A stretch of 64,000 nt of DNA from Thermoactinomycetaceae bacterium (GCA_025449975.1 JANWIG010000054.1:26830-90829); one strand, 5' to 3'. Positions 1 to 8,631 are shown, counted from the first letter of the stretch. Notes: generated by a model from the sequence alone, not told the origin. Translations and numbers: made by a program.

Positions 1-1
1 C

Positions 2-982
2 CTTCCCTCTTCGCTGATCTATGGTCAAACCACACGTGGAAAGCGGACGAAAGAACAGGAAATCCGCCGTAAAATTCGCCATACATTATGCAGTTTGGGA
101 TTAAATGAAGTAGTGACTTATAGCTTAACGACACCCGAGAACAATCGTTCCATGGCTTCTTTTCATCCGGAAGCGAAGCCCATTGCGCTCAGCATGCCGA
201 TGAGTAGCGAACGCTCTGTTTTACGGACGACTTTACTGCCACAACTATTGGAAACAGCGCGGTACAATTTACATCATGGCACGCAGGATATCGCGATCTT
301 CGAAATCGGTTCAACCTATATCACCACTGAGAAAAAGCTAACGCAACTCCCGTCGGAGCATCTGGAGCTGGGAATCTTATTAACAGGGGCTTATCAACCG
401 GAAGGATGGAATACACAAGCGGTGGAAGGGGGCGACTTCTTCGTTCTGAAAGGGATTTTAGAAGCCTTGTTCCGGAAATTGGGTCTTCGCCAATATGAGT
501 ATAAAGCAGCTGCCCCCACAGGCTTCCATCCGGGACGAACGGCGGAAATTCTCGTTGATGGAAAAAGGCTGGCACTATGTGGACAATTGCATCCAAAGTT
601 GGCAAAGGAATATGATTTAAATCCGACCGTCGTTTGTCAGATCGACTTACAGTTGTTATGTGATTCGGTTGAAAGTGAGTTAATGTATCAGTCATTGCCA
701 CGTTATCCTGCAGTAACAAGGGATTTGGCAGTCATTGTGCCTCAAGATGTTATTTCGCAAGAATTAGAAGCAGGAATTAAAGAGGCAGCCGGTGAATTGT
801 TAGAGTCTGTGAGATTATTTGATGTCTTTAGTGGTAAACAAATTGGTGAAGGAAAGAAAAATCTCGCCTATTCTTTGGTATATCGGGCGAAAGATCGGAC
901 ATTAACCGATGATGAAGTTCAAGCTGTTCATCAGCGTGTCATTCGTAGTTTGGAAGAAAAAGTAGGGGCAAAGTTAAGATAA
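2..982 (+). CDS. pheT: Phenylalanyl-tRNA synthetase beta subunit, 3' part
   Basis: This is the C-terminal 326 residues of the beta chain of the cytoplasmic (alpha-beta)2 enzyme that charges tRNA-Phe. The reading frame is open to the left edge, so the gene is cut by the window; the family is about 800 residues long. Visible parts are a catalytic-like core segment (GLNEVVTYSL, then the GxHPGRTAEI-type motif) and a C-terminal ferredoxin-like anticodon-binding domain starting near YPAVTRDLAV. A hairpin terminator follows directly, separating it from zapA. pheT next to zapA-cvpA-mutS2 is the B. subtilis order, except that rnhC is not visible here. Identification is secure. Confidence 0.95.
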   Translation, partial: LPSSLIYGQTTRGKRTKEQEIRRKIRHTLCSLGLNEVVTYSLTTPENNRSMASFHPEAKPIALSMPMSSERSVLRTTLLPQLLETARYNLHHGTQDIAIFEIGSTYITTEKKLTQLPSEHLELGILLTGAYQPEGWNTQAVEGGDFFVLKGILEALFRKLGLRQYEYKAAAPTGFHPGRTAEILVDGKRLALCGQLHPKLAKEYDLNPTVVCQIDLQLLCDSVESELMYQSLPRYPAVTRDLAVIVPQDVISQELEAGIKEAAGELLESVRLFDVFSGKQIGEGKKNLAYSLVYRAKDRTLTDDEVQAVHQRVIRSLEEKVGAKLR

Positions 983-992
983 TAAAAAATAA

Positions 993-1023
993 GAGGGGTC
1001 ACGATGGTAGATCCCTCCTTTTT
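993..1023 (+). terminator. Terminator after pheT
   Basis: GAGGGGTC pairs with GATCCCTC (one G-T pair) around a nine-base loop and is followed by CTTTTT. It lies 10 bases after the pheT stop. Confidence 0.75.
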
Positions 1024-1051
1024 AGATAAAAGGTTATGACAACTGAAACGG

Positions 1052-1080
1052 TTGACAAAAAACATGAAGAATGTTTCTAT
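1052..1080 (+). promoter_or_regulatory. Possible sigma-A promoter for zapA-cvpA
   Basis: A perfect TTGACA at 1052 is followed 17 bases later by TTCTAT, a weak -10. A TATTCT at 1078 is an alternative. It sits after the pheT terminator and before zapA, where a promoter is needed. Confidence 0.4.
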
Positions 1081-1149
1081 TCTTTTGTATATATTTATTG
1101 TCGCAAGTAAGGGTCTTTCTTGATGGCAAAAAAAGGGGGTCGGCGGCAT

Positions 1150-1401
1150 ATGACCAAAAATCGTTTGAGTGTTGAGATTTATGGTCAGCATTACCAAATT
1201 GTTGGGAAAGTAAGCCCTAGTTATATGAGAGAGGTAGCAAATCATGTAGATGAAAAGATGCGTGAAATTGCAAATGTCAATCCACGTTTGGATACGACGC
1301 GAATCGCGGTCTTATCGGCTGTAAATATTGCCGATGAATATCTACGTTTAAAACAAGAATATGATGAAATATTACATTTGGTGGAAGATGAAACACCATG
1401 A
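1150..1401 (+). CDS. zapA: Cell division protein ZapA
   Basis: Small cytoplasmic FtsZ-ring stabiliser of 83 residues, the usual length for the family. The N-terminal half (RLSVEIYGQHYQIVG) is the ZapA beta-domain and the C-terminal part a long helix with TRIAVLSAVNIADEYLRL. The ATG at 1150 is preferred because AAAGGGGG lies 10 bases upstream; in-frame TTG/ATG codons at 1120 and 1123 have no ribosome site. It corresponds to yshA of B. subtilis and is followed 12 bases later by cvpA, with which it forms a two-gene operon. Confidence 0.88.
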   Translation: MTKNRLSVEIYGQHYQIVGKVSPSYMREVANHVDEKMREIANVNPRLDTTRIAVLSAVNIADEYLRLKQEYDEILHLVEDETP

Positions 1402-1413
1402 GGAATGGAAAAA

Positions 1414-1932
1414 ATGATGATTGATCTCCTCTGTATCGTCATTTTGTTTGGCGCAGCGATCATGGGATTTCGCCAAGGTTTACTTGTTCAGCTTTTTTCG
1501 CTGATCTCATGGATTGTGGCTTTATGGATGGCCTATCAATGGTCAGATGATCTAGCTCCATTCATAAAAGATTGGCTGTTTAAAGGAGATGGTTGGCTCT
1601 CTTTTGTATCGATAGATCAATTGGTTGCCTCACTGATCGCCTTTTTGCTTCTCTTTTTTGTCGTTCGTTTCTTATTGCGGTTGATTCAGCCACTGTTGGG
1701 TGTAATTGGTAAGTTGCCGATTGTCCTTCAGTTGGACCAACTGGGTGGATTGTTTTTCTCTATTATAAAGAGCTTTGTCCTAATGATCATCATGGTAAAT
1801 CTTTTACATCTCCTGCCATGGGAAGATGGACAACAGATGATAGAAAACTCTTTTGTAGCTCAAAAAATTTTATCGATTACCCCTCATTTAACCCAAGAAT
1901 TAAAAGAACGATTTATCGGTTCTTCTTTCTAG
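1414..1932 (+). CDS. cvpA: CvpA family membrane protein
   Basis: A 172-residue protein with about four membrane segments (roughly residues 3-30, 55-85, 100-120, 125-140), matching the CvpA/YshB family linked to envelope homeostasis and colicin V production. Motifs seen are the N-terminal GFRQGLLVQLFSLISW and a central segment ending in PLLGVIGKLP. The start at 1414 is chosen because AGGA at 1401-1404 is correctly spaced for it but too close for the ATG at 1405. It is co-transcribed with zapA and ends at a strong terminator. In B. subtilis polX comes next; here it does not. Confidence 0.85.
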   Translation: MMIDLLCIVILFGAAIMGFRQGLLVQLFSLISWIVALWMAYQWSDDLAPFIKDWLFKGDGWLSFVSIDQLVASLIAFLLLFFVVRFLLRLIQPLLGVIGKLPIVLQLDQLGGLFFSIIKSFVLMIIMVNLLHLLPWEDGQQMIENSFVAQKILSITPHLTQELKERFIGSSF

Positions 1933-1940
1933 TCTCCCTT

Positions 1941-1976
1941 AAAACTCCTTTACGTATTGAGAAGGGAGTTTTTTTT
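1941..1976 (+). terminator. Terminator of zapA-cvpA
   Basis: AAAACTCCT pairs with GGGAGTTTT across a short loop and runs into eight T residues. Confidence 0.85.
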
Positions 1977-2063
1977 AATGAAAAGGAAAAACGAATAGTG
2001 AAGAAGTGAATCAACACATAATAGTGATAGCATTCCAACCTGAGAAAGGGTTGAGATACTATC

Positions 2064-3053
2064 ATGATGAAAAAGCATTATGTTGTCATTTCGTTGTTTG
2101 TCTTGATTTTGGCACTTGGCGGAGGTTATTTTTCGCAAGTGCAGGCGTCGTCAAGTCTATATCAGTCATTTGGATCCGGTACCTTAAAGTACGGCTCTCG
2201 TGGGAAAGATGTGGTTGAATTACAAGGACGGCTCAATCTGTTAGGCTATTATCATGATCGATTGGATGGTCATTTTGGAAACCGGACGCTCGATTCGGTT
2301 CGCCGATTTCAAAAAATGTTTGGGCTTCGGGTAGATGGCATTGTCGGAGCGCGTACGAAACAAAAATTGGTGCAGGTAACCAAAGGATGGAAACCAGGAA
2401 CAGCCAAAGTCTCCCATTCCCTGAAGAAGGGAGCCGTCGGTGGCTATGTTTGGGAGATGCAAAATCGTTTGAAGTTTCTCGGCTTCTATACAGGACCTGT
2501 CCATGGGAAATTTGATCAGCGTACAGAAAATGCTGTCCGGTTATTTCAGTATCGTTTTGGCTTAACAGTCGATGGAGCTGTCGGTCCCATTACCAAGAAT
2601 AAACTTTACTTAGCTACGAAAAACTGGAAGCAATCGACAGCACAGAAACAATCTAGCAATCCATCGAAAAATACATTGGTGAAAAGTTCGTCGGGGTTAT
2701 CGCAAAACGATATTCATATGTTGGCTCGGACCGTTTATGCCGAAGCACGCGGTGAACCATATGTAGGTCAAGTCGCTGTCGCGGCTGTTCTCCTCAATCG
2801 GCTGGAAAGTGAGATGTTCCCCAATACGGTGACGGGGATTGTGTTTCAACCTTTGGCTTTTGAAGCGGTAGCCGATGGGCAGATTTGGTTGGAACCCGAT
2901 GAAACAGCGAAAAAAGCTGTAGCGGATGCGCTTAATGGTTGGGATCCTTCAGAAGGAGCTGTCTACTACTTTAACCCTGATCGGGCGACATCGAAATGGA
3001 TTTGGAGCCGTCCGCAAATTAAACGCATAGGTAAACATATCTTTTGTAAGTAG
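2064..3053 (+). CDS. SleB-like cell wall hydrolase with two peptidoglycan-binding domains
   Basis: Secreted 329-residue hydrolase of the SleB/CwlJ (Hydrolase_2) family, which cleaves spore cortex peptidoglycan. A signal peptide covers about residues 1-28 (cleavage near QVQA). Two PG_binding_1 repeats follow at about 39-102 and 118-183, each with the KYGSRGKDV/KKGAVGGYV - GYYHDRLDG/GFYTGPVHG - RRFQK/RLFQY pattern, then a linker rich in Ser, Lys and Gln. The catalytic domain spans about 212-327 with the hallmark YAEARGEP; Glu227 is the expected catalytic acid. B. subtilis SleB has only one binding repeat. Its own terminator follows. The start could be 2064 or 2067. No YpeB partner gene is adjacent. 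Confidence 0.85.
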   Translation: MMKKHYVVISLFVLILALGGGYFSQVQASSSLYQSFGSGTLKYGSRGKDVVELQGRLNLLGYYHDRLDGHFGNRTLDSVRRFQKMFGLRVDGIVGARTKQKLVQVTKGWKPGTAKVSHSLKKGAVGGYVWEMQNRLKFLGFYTGPVHGKFDQRTENAVRLFQYRFGLTVDGAVGPITKNKLYLATKNWKQSTAQKQSSNPSKNTLVKSSSGLSQNDIHMLARTVYAEARGEPYVGQVAVAAVLLNRLESEMFPNTVTGIVFQPLAFEAVADGQIWLEPDETAKKAVADALNGWDPSEGAVYYFNPDRATSKWIWSRPQIKRIGKHIFCK

Positions 3054-3059
3054 GAGAAG

Positions 3060-3087
3060 CCACTTCTGATCTCAGAAGTGGTTTTTT
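3060..3087 (+). terminator. Terminator after SleB-like gene
   Basis: CCACTTCTGA and TCAGAAGTGG form a perfect stem followed by TTTTTT. Confidence 0.9.
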
Positions 3088-3103
3088 CAAACATAAACCA
3101 ACT

Positions 3104-3140
3104 AAAAATGGCTTAGGAGAAAATGTCTATTTCCTAAGCC
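3104..3140 (-). terminator. Terminator of holin-like gene
   Basis: GGCTTAGGA pairs with TCCTAAGCC. On the minus strand it is followed by ATTTTTAG, so it serves the gene ending at 3153. Confidence 0.75.
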
Positions 3141-3152
3141 ATTTATCGTGAT

Positions 3153-3497
3153 TCAATAGGATCGGGCTTTCGAAGGAATAAATAGGTCGACAATACCGAC
3201 GACCAAAGCAGTGATCATTACGCCAAAGAAGGTGATTTTCACGTTTGGGATGATCGATGCAGCAATAAAGATGACACTCGCCGTGACAGCAAAGCCTACG
3301 ACCCCTCGGGCAAAGGGAGAGATATCTTTAACGATGGTCGATTCGATGATCCATCCCAAAACAGCAATGACGATCGAGGCAAAGAAAGAGACCCAGAAGC
3401 CAATGAAAGAGAAACCGGGTACCAAAGTGCTAACCGTCCATAACATCGATACTGCGACAATAAATCGAGAGATATGACGAACCCAAGTCCATAGCAT
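3153..3497 (-). CDS. Phage holin family IV-like membrane protein
   Basis: A 114-residue integral membrane protein with four predicted segments (about 10-30, 33-52, 64-82, 86-106). The pattern GWIIESTIVKDISPFARGVVGF and the terminal VGIVDLFIPSKARSY fit the widespread Phage_holin_4_2/YvlD family of chromosomal small membrane proteins, whose role is not settled; no phage genes surround it. An in-frame stop lies directly before the ATG at 3497, so the gene cannot start earlier. No good ribosome site is visible. It sits on the opposite strand between the SleB-like gene and mutS2, where polX is found in B. subtilis. Confidence 0.75.
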   Translation of the reverse strand: MLWTWVRHISRFIVAVSMLWTVSTLVPGFSFIGFWVSFFASIVIAVLGWIIESTIVKDISPFARGVVGFAVTASVIFIAASIIPNVKITFFGVMITALVVGIVDLFIPSKARSY

Positions 3498-3667
3498 TTA
3501 GAAATGACTGTTACGAAAACATACAGGAAGATGTCCATTTCATTCTGAAGAAGCATTTTGGATGTTTGTTTCAGTAACAGTCTGCACCTCCTATTCTAAA
3601 AAAAGACTAATCTTATTTTGTGCAGATGATGCGGATTTAGTCAGAAATAGTGGATGGTAAAAAGACA

Positions 3668-3676
3668 TGATATAAT
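3668..3676 (+). promoter_or_regulatory. Extended -10 promoter of mutS2
   Basis: TGATATAAT is a perfect extended -10 element 55 bases before the mutS2 start. The -35 region is weak, as is usual for extended -10 promoters. Confidence 0.6.
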
Positions 3677-3731
3677 GATGAAGATTGTGATGGGGATCCA
3701 TCGGACTACATAAGAACGGGGAGATCGAGGC

Positions 3732-6092
3732 GTGAATGATTGGACACTCAAGTCATTGGAATATAATCAAGTAAAAGAGATGGTAAAGCAATATACATCC
3801 TCTTCTTTAGGTCAAGAAAAAATAGAACAAATTACGCCTTCAGCCGATTTCTTAGAAGTGGAAAAACGTTTGCAAGCAACAGCTGAAGGGATCGATTTAC
3901 TTCGGTTAAAAGGAGATATTTCCTTAGGTGGAATTCGTGATATAAGAAGTTTTGTCAATCGAGCGCAGAGAGGAGGCATGTTGTACGAAAACGAGCTGTT
4001 GGATATTGCTAGTACGATTCGGTCGTCACGGAAAAGCAAGTCCCTCTGCAAATCGATTTCGGAAGAAGAAGCAGCACTACCGATTGTAAGAGGACTGCTG
4101 GAGCGATTGATCGATTTAAGTGAAATAGCTGATCGGATTGAAAGTTGTATTGATGAGACAGGGGTGGTGCTCGATCGAGCAAGCGTGTCGTTAGCGAGAA
4201 TCCGGCAAGAGATGAATCGGGTCAAACAAGCGATCAATCAGACATTGCAACAGATAATTCGTAACACGAATTATCAAAAAATGATGCAAGAACAGATTAT
4301 TACCAAGCGACAGGATCGTTATGTTATTCCGATCAAGCAGGAATACCGGGGAGCGTTTCGCGGGATTATTCACGATCAGTCCTCCTCGGGAGCAACCTTG
4401 TTTATTGAGCCTGAATCTGTTGTCCAATTAAATAATCGCTTAAAAGAGTTGGAGCTAAAAGAAAAGAGCGAAATCGAACGGATCCTAAGGGAGTTGACCG
4501 TCGCCGTAGCAGAAGAAGCCGAAGCATTGATGATCAATACAGAAGTGTTGGCAGAACTGGACTTTATTTTTGCTAAGGCTTATTTTGCCAAAGCGATGCA
4601 AGCGGTCGTTCCAAGATTATCATCGGATCGATCATTAAAATTAATGCAAGCTCGCCATCCGTTGATTCCTGCTGAGCAGGTGGTTCCGATTGATATTCGG
4701 ATGGGAAATCCGTACCAAGCGATCGTGATTACTGGTCCCAATACAGGTGGGAAAACGGTTTCGTTAAAAACCGTTGGTTTGCTTGCTTTGATGACGCAAA
4801 CGGGCTTTCCGATTCCAGCACAAGAAGATAGCGTCATTCCGGTATTTAGTGGTGTTTTTGCTGATATCGGGGACGAACAGAGCATTGAGCAGAATCTGAG
4901 TACCTTTTCAAGTCATATGACCAATATCATCACCATCTTAAATCAACTTGATGAGCAAAGTTTGGTTTTATTTGATGAGCTAGGAGCAGGAACCGATCCG
5001 ACTGAGGGAGCGGCATTGGCAATCGCCATTTTGGAACAGATCCTGTCATTGGGCTGCTCAGTGATCGCTACGACGCATTACAATGAGTTAAAATTATTTG
5101 CCCATTCCCATCCGCTAGCTGTCAATGCCAGCATGGAATTTGATGTGGAAACATTAAAGCCAACTTATCGCCTTTTGATCGGTGTCCCGGGAAGAAGCAA
5201 TGCCTTTGCCATTTCAAAGCGCTTGGGTTTACCTGATTCGATTATTCAAGCAGCGAAATCTCATTTATCTCAAGATGAAAGTCAGCTAGAAGAGATGATC
5301 AAATCGCTCACTACGGAACGAAAAGCGGCTGAAGTGGACCGCCAAGAAGCGGCGCGTCTACGGGAGGAAGCAGAGCAATATACTAAAGAGCTTGAGAAAA
5401 AGCTAAAACGGTTGGAAGAAGAAAAAGGAAAGATCAAAGAGAAAGCGCGTCAAGAGGCAATGGGGATTGTCCGAAAAGCAGAACGAGAGGCGGAAGAAGT
5501 GCTAAAACAGTTGCGCGAATGGATGAAGCAGGGTCCGCAAAAAGTGAAAGAACACCAGCTCTTTGAAGTGAAAAAAAGGCTAGAAAAGGCTATGCCAAAA
5601 ACAAAAGTTTTAAAGCCAGTAAGAGAGAACTCGGCTCGTAAGCAAAAATTGAAGTTAGGGGATGAAGTTTACGTTCCTCAGTTTCAACAAAAAGGGACGA
5701 TTGTCGAGGTGCTCGGAAAAGGGGAGTATCAAGTTCAGATCGGGATCATGAAGATGAAGCTTCACCGAAATCAACTGGAAAAACGGGAAAGCTCGCAAAA
5801 GAAGGAAACACAAAAAATGGTTACGTCGCTGCGGAAGCAATCTTTGGATGTAAAACCGGAGTTGGATTTACGTGGAAAGTTGGTGGAAGAAGCGATTGTT
5901 GAAATTGACCAATATCTTGATCGTTCTTTGCTAGCTGGATTAAAAAGGGTCTTTTTGATTCATGGGAAAGGAACAGGAGCCTTGCGCACCGGTGTTCAAG
6001 GATTCTTAAAGACCCATCGTCATGTTCAGTCGTTTCGCCTTGGTTCCCATGGAGAAGGGGGAGCGGGTGTAACGGTGGTAGAATTGCGATAA
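3732..6092 (+). CDS. mutS2: Endonuclease MutS2 / ribosome-rescue ATPase
   Basis: A 786-residue protein, almost the same length as B. subtilis MutS2. It lacks the mismatch-recognition domain of MutS and begins with the core/lever domain. The ABC-type ATPase has Walker A GPNTGGKT at about residues 335-342 and Walker B LVLFDELGAGTDPTEG, followed by a long Glu/Lys-rich coiled coil, a KOW-like linker (GDEVYVPQFQQKGTIVEV) and a C-terminal Smr domain with LDLRG and HGKGTGALR. MutS2 has been implicated in recombination control and, in B. subtilis, in splitting collided ribosomes. Translation starts at GTG 3732, eight bases after GGGGAG. Confidence 0.95.
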   Translation: MNDWTLKSLEYNQVKEMVKQYTSSSLGQEKIEQITPSADFLEVEKRLQATAEGIDLLRLKGDISLGGIRDIRSFVNRAQRGGMLYENELLDIASTIRSSRKSKSLCKSISEEEAALPIVRGLLERLIDLSEIADRIESCIDETGVVLDRASVSLARIRQEMNRVKQAINQTLQQIIRNTNYQKMMQEQIITKRQDRYVIPIKQEYRGAFRGIIHDQSSSGATLFIEPESVVQLNNRLKELELKEKSEIERILRELTVAVAEEAEALMINTEVLAELDFIFAKAYFAKAMQAVVPRLSSDRSLKLMQARHPLIPAEQVVPIDIRMGNPYQAIVITGPNTGGKTVSLKTVGLLALMTQTGFPIPAQEDSVIPVFSGVFADIGDEQSIEQNLSTFSSHMTNIITILNQLDEQSLVLFDELGAGTDPTEGAALAIAILEQILSLGCSVIATTHYNELKLFAHSHPLAVNASMEFDVETLKPTYRLLIGVPGRSNAFAISKRLGLPDSIIQAAKSHLSQDESQLEEMIKSLTTERKAAEVDRQEAARLREEAEQYTKELEKKLKRLEEEKGKIKEKARQEAMGIVRKAEREAEEVLKQLREWMKQGPQKVKEHQLFEVKKRLEKAMPKTKVLKPVRENSARKQKLKLGDEVYVPQFQQKGTIVEVLGKGEYQVQIGIMKMKLHRNQLEKRESSQKKETQKMVTSLRKQSLDVKPELDLRGKLVEEAIVEIDQYLDRSLLAGLKRVFLIHGKGTGALRTGVQGFLKTHRHVQSFRLGSHGEGGAGVTVVELR

Positions 6093-6288
6093 GAGGTAAA
6101 AGGAATTGCCAAAGCACCAGAAAATTTCTCGCAAATATCACATGAATAAGGAGGGAAACCGTTACCGAAAAACGTGAAACAAGATAAAACTCGAAAAGAG
6201 AATCACGTAATGAAGACGGGATCATCTGATGAGTCCAGACAAAAAAGCGTCTCTTTGCGAGGTTTTATAAGTTTTTCGTAACGGAAGT

Positions 6289-6369
6289 ATGAAATATTTA
6301 CCTAAAATATTAGGCTTGGTCAGTGCGGTCTTTTTTCTCGTTGGCTTATTCTGGTTACTATCAAAATAA
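6289..6369 (+). CDS. Candidate 26-residue membrane peptide
   Basis: A very short reading frame, MKYLPKILGLVSAVFFLVGL and then FWLLSK, made of a lysine-flanked single membrane helix. It lies in the 600-base gap between mutS2 and the lipoprotein gene and is followed 11 bases later by a perfect hairpin, which suggests a transcribed unit. No convincing ribosome site precedes it (GGAAG is only two bases away), so translation is uncertain. No function is known. Confidence 0.4.
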   Translation: MKYLPKILGLVSAVFFLVGLFWLLSK

Positions 6370-6380
6370 ATATTTTATTA

Positions 6381-6417
6381 GATAGCCAATTGCTTTTTAT
6401 GGATTGGCTATCTTGTT
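6381..6417 (+). terminator. Terminator in the mutS2-lipoprotein gap
   Basis: GATAGCCAAT and ATTGGCTATC form a perfect ten-base-pair stem followed by TTGTTT. The remaining 280 bases up to the lipoprotein gene are AT-rich and show nothing else convincing. Confidence 0.75.
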
Positions 6418-6696
6418 TAATAAAAAGATAATCTTTTGTAAAAAATGCTGTTTTGTGTCTACTTTTAAACATAGTTGGAAATTCGTTGACCTCTTCTTTT
6501 TTAAAAGTATATATTATAGACAAATAAATCGTTTTTATGCTTCTATCATTATTTTGGAAGTAGTCAATCATGGCGATGTGATGACTTCTAATGAGAAATC
6601 TCATATTTACTTTTTTATGCTCACTTCATCATGACAATCCATTTTGTTGTGATTGATGCTATATCTCCGTGGGAAAAAGATTGGAAGGTGTAGTGA

Positions 6697-7338
6697 ATGA
6701 AACGTAAATTGCTTTTTACTAGTGTGATCATCTTTGCTATGATATTGTCTTCGGGTTGTGGCTTTTTATTTTCTGGCAACAATCAAGGGTCTCAAAGGAC
6801 AGTTGCTCAGGATGACTACCAAGATGACCGAAACGATGACCAAAATCGGAATTCCATTGATTCGGAAGATGGTAATGATGCAGACGAAGATAAGAATGGC
6901 AATCGGGATAACAACTCTTCAAATGCGAAGGGTGTAAGTGCAAAATATCAAGGTAAGGAACTCGGCTTCCGTGCCCTTACATATGATCCATACGGTCATC
7001 CCGCTCTATCAAGCCCTGGTATTCGCATTCATACGGAAGAGCGTCATGCAGGTAGCTTGGAAAGTACAATGAAATATAGTTGGGATCGGGAAGATCTGGT
7101 CGAAGTGCAAGTGGGAGATAAGGATCTCTACGGTAAGATTTTAAAAATCATTCGTGTGGAAGTAGATGGCAATTTATATCGAATCGTTGTACGTCCTGAA
7201 GAAAGACAATTTTCTACTAACAAAGATAAAGATATTCCTGCTCGCGCTTTCTTCTATGTAAATAAAGGTTCCATTGATCCAGATGTAGCTAAATTTATTG
7301 TTGAGACGGAAGACGGAGAACAATTGAAGTTACAATAA
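6697..7338 (+). CDS. Lipoprotein of unknown function with Asp/Asn-rich linker
   Basis: A 213-residue exported lipoprotein. Residues 1-20 are a type II signal peptide ending in the lipobox LSSGC, so Cys21 should be lipidated and anchored to the outer face of the membrane. Residues about 25-78 are a low-complexity linker rich in Asp, Asn, Gln and Arg. The C-terminal globular part (about 80-213) contains DREDLVEVQVGDKDLYGKIL and is not recognised. The start is supported by AAGGTG upstream. A bidirectional terminator separates it from the protease gene on the other strand. No function is proposed. Confidence 0.8.
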   Translation: MKRKLLFTSVIIFAMILSSGCGFLFSGNNQGSQRTVAQDDYQDDRNDDQNRNSIDSEDGNDADEDKNGNRDNNSSNAKGVSAKYQGKELGFRALTYDPYGHPALSSPGIRIHTEERHAGSLESTMKYSWDREDLVEVQVGDKDLYGKILKIIRVEVDGNLYRIVVRPEERQFSTNKDKDIPARAFFYVNKGSIDPDVAKFIVETEDGEQLKLQ

Positions 7339-7373
7339 AAGATGGTCCACCAGAAAACGGTGGACCATCTTTT
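7337..7373. terminator. Bidirectional terminator, lipoprotein / protease
   Basis: AAAAGATGGTCCACC pairs perfectly with GGTGGACCATCTTTT across a seven-base loop. It overlaps the stop codons of both converging genes. Confidence 0.9.
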
Positions 7374-8508
7374 ATTTTTTGACCGCTTTGGCGGCATTCA
7401 CACGTCCATGATTCCAATACAGCCCTGTACCCGTGATCGGATCAGCTGTCTGTTTTAATATTTGCTCAATTTGCTGGGGGCTTTTTCCTTCTGAAGCAAG
7501 CAAGCCAGCAATTCCGGCTACGAATGGTGTAGACATCGAAGTACCAGAGAGGTTCTGATAATTGTTATTTAACCAGGTGGAAATAATATCTACTCCAGGT
7601 GCCGCTAGGTCCACCCAATGACCATAATTTGAAAAAGATGCTTTTCGATCGTTTTTGTCTGTCGCTGCGACAGCGATGACGTTGGAATAATAGGCTGGGT
7701 AAGTTGGTAAGGAAGTCCCGTCGTTGCCGGCCGCGGCAATGATGATACTCCCTTTCTCTTTCGCATATTGAATCGCTCTTTGTAAAGTGTGGCTTCCTCT
7801 AGATGAACCTAAGCTGAGGCTGATTACCTTTGCTCCACGATCAGCGGCATAGGTAATTCCATTTGTTACATCCGCTAGATATCCATCTCCATCTGCATTT
7901 AATACCCGAACAGCGAGGACTTTTACTTTAGGGGCCATACCCGCAATGCCAATTTGATTGTTGGTAATCGCTGCGGAAATTCCTGAGCAGTGAGTTCCAT
8001 GACCATTCTCATCCATCGGGTCCTCATCTTGGTCGACAAAGTCTTTCCCTTTGATCACTTGTCCTTTTAAATCAGGGTGATTATAATCAACACCTGTATC
8101 GATGACCGCAATCATGGTTTGCGGAGATCCTTGAGTGGTTTTCCAAGCTTTTGTTGCGTTAACTCGCTTTAGTCCATATTGTTCTTTAAATAAAGGATCA
8201 TTTGGAAAGGTTTTTTTGTTATTTAGGGATAAAATCATGTTTTCTTCAGCATATTCGATAAAGGGTTGTTGATTAAGCTGTTGGAGGACTTTAGCAATAG
8301 GGTATTTGCTCTGGATTTGAAGGACGTAAAAACCAAGCTCTTTGTTGTAACTCTTGATTTGACCAAAAGTAGAGAGTGGGGCATTGAGCTGTTTTGGTTT
8401 TACAATGATTTCGTAACTTTGCGTTGCGGATACTCCTTGTCCACTAATTCCAGCGATGAGCAGACCAAAAGCGGTTAGCAAAGAGATAAAAAAACGCAAA
8501 AAAATCAC
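7372..8508 (-). CDS. Thermitase-like subtilisin-family serine protease precursor
   Basis: A secreted S8 peptidase of 378 residues: signal peptide about 1-28, an I9-type propeptide to about residue 100, and a mature enzyme of about 278 residues beginning near FPNDPLFKEQYG, the length and N-terminus expected of thermitase. The catalytic triad is Asp137 (VIDTGVD), His170 (NGHGTHCSG) and Ser324 (GTSMSTP); Asn262 is the oxyanion residue. The free cysteine after HGTH is shared with thermitase and proteinase K. The usual GTSMATPHVAG is GTSMSTPFVAG here. Translation starts at GTG 8508 or, better spaced from AAAGGG, at TTG 8499. Confidence 0.92.
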   Translation of the reverse strand: MIFLRFFISLLTAFGLLIAGISGQGVSATQSYEIIVKPKQLNAPLSTFGQIKSYNKELGFYVLQIQSKYPIAKVLQQLNQQPFIEYAEENMILSLNNKKTFPNDPLFKEQYGLKRVNATKAWKTTQGSPQTMIAVIDTGVDYNHPDLKGQVIKGKDFVDQDEDPMDENGHGTHCSGISAAITNNQIGIAGMAPKVKVLAVRVLNADGDGYLADVTNGITYAADRGAKVISLSLGSSRGSHTLQRAIQYAKEKGSIIIAAAGNDGTSLPTYPAYYSNVIAVAATDKNDRKASFSNYGHWVDLAAPGVDIISTWLNNNYQNLSGTSMSTPFVAGIAGLLASEGKSPQQIEQILKQTADPITGTGLYWNHGRVNAAKAVKK

Positions 8509-8631
8509 CCTTTATGTAAAAATTTTGTAATCTATGTAAACTATTCATGTTTGGTTATGTAAAATCCTGCTAGACTCGTTCATACAAATCTGACCATTTT
8601 GTGTGGCCTGGTGCGTGAAAAAGTGAATTTT

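Noticed and set aside
3296..3556. Alternative minus-strand frame overlapping the holin-like gene
   Set aside because: Lacks a coherent membrane or domain pattern, whereas the 114-residue frame shows four clean helices and a family match.
6162..6278. A short frame after AAGGAGG downstream of mutS2 (PKNVKQDKTRKE and on)
   Set aside because: The strong ribosome site has no start codon at the right distance (TTA is there) and the GTG at 6174 is about 20 bases away. It could be a decayed gene, but nothing identifies it.
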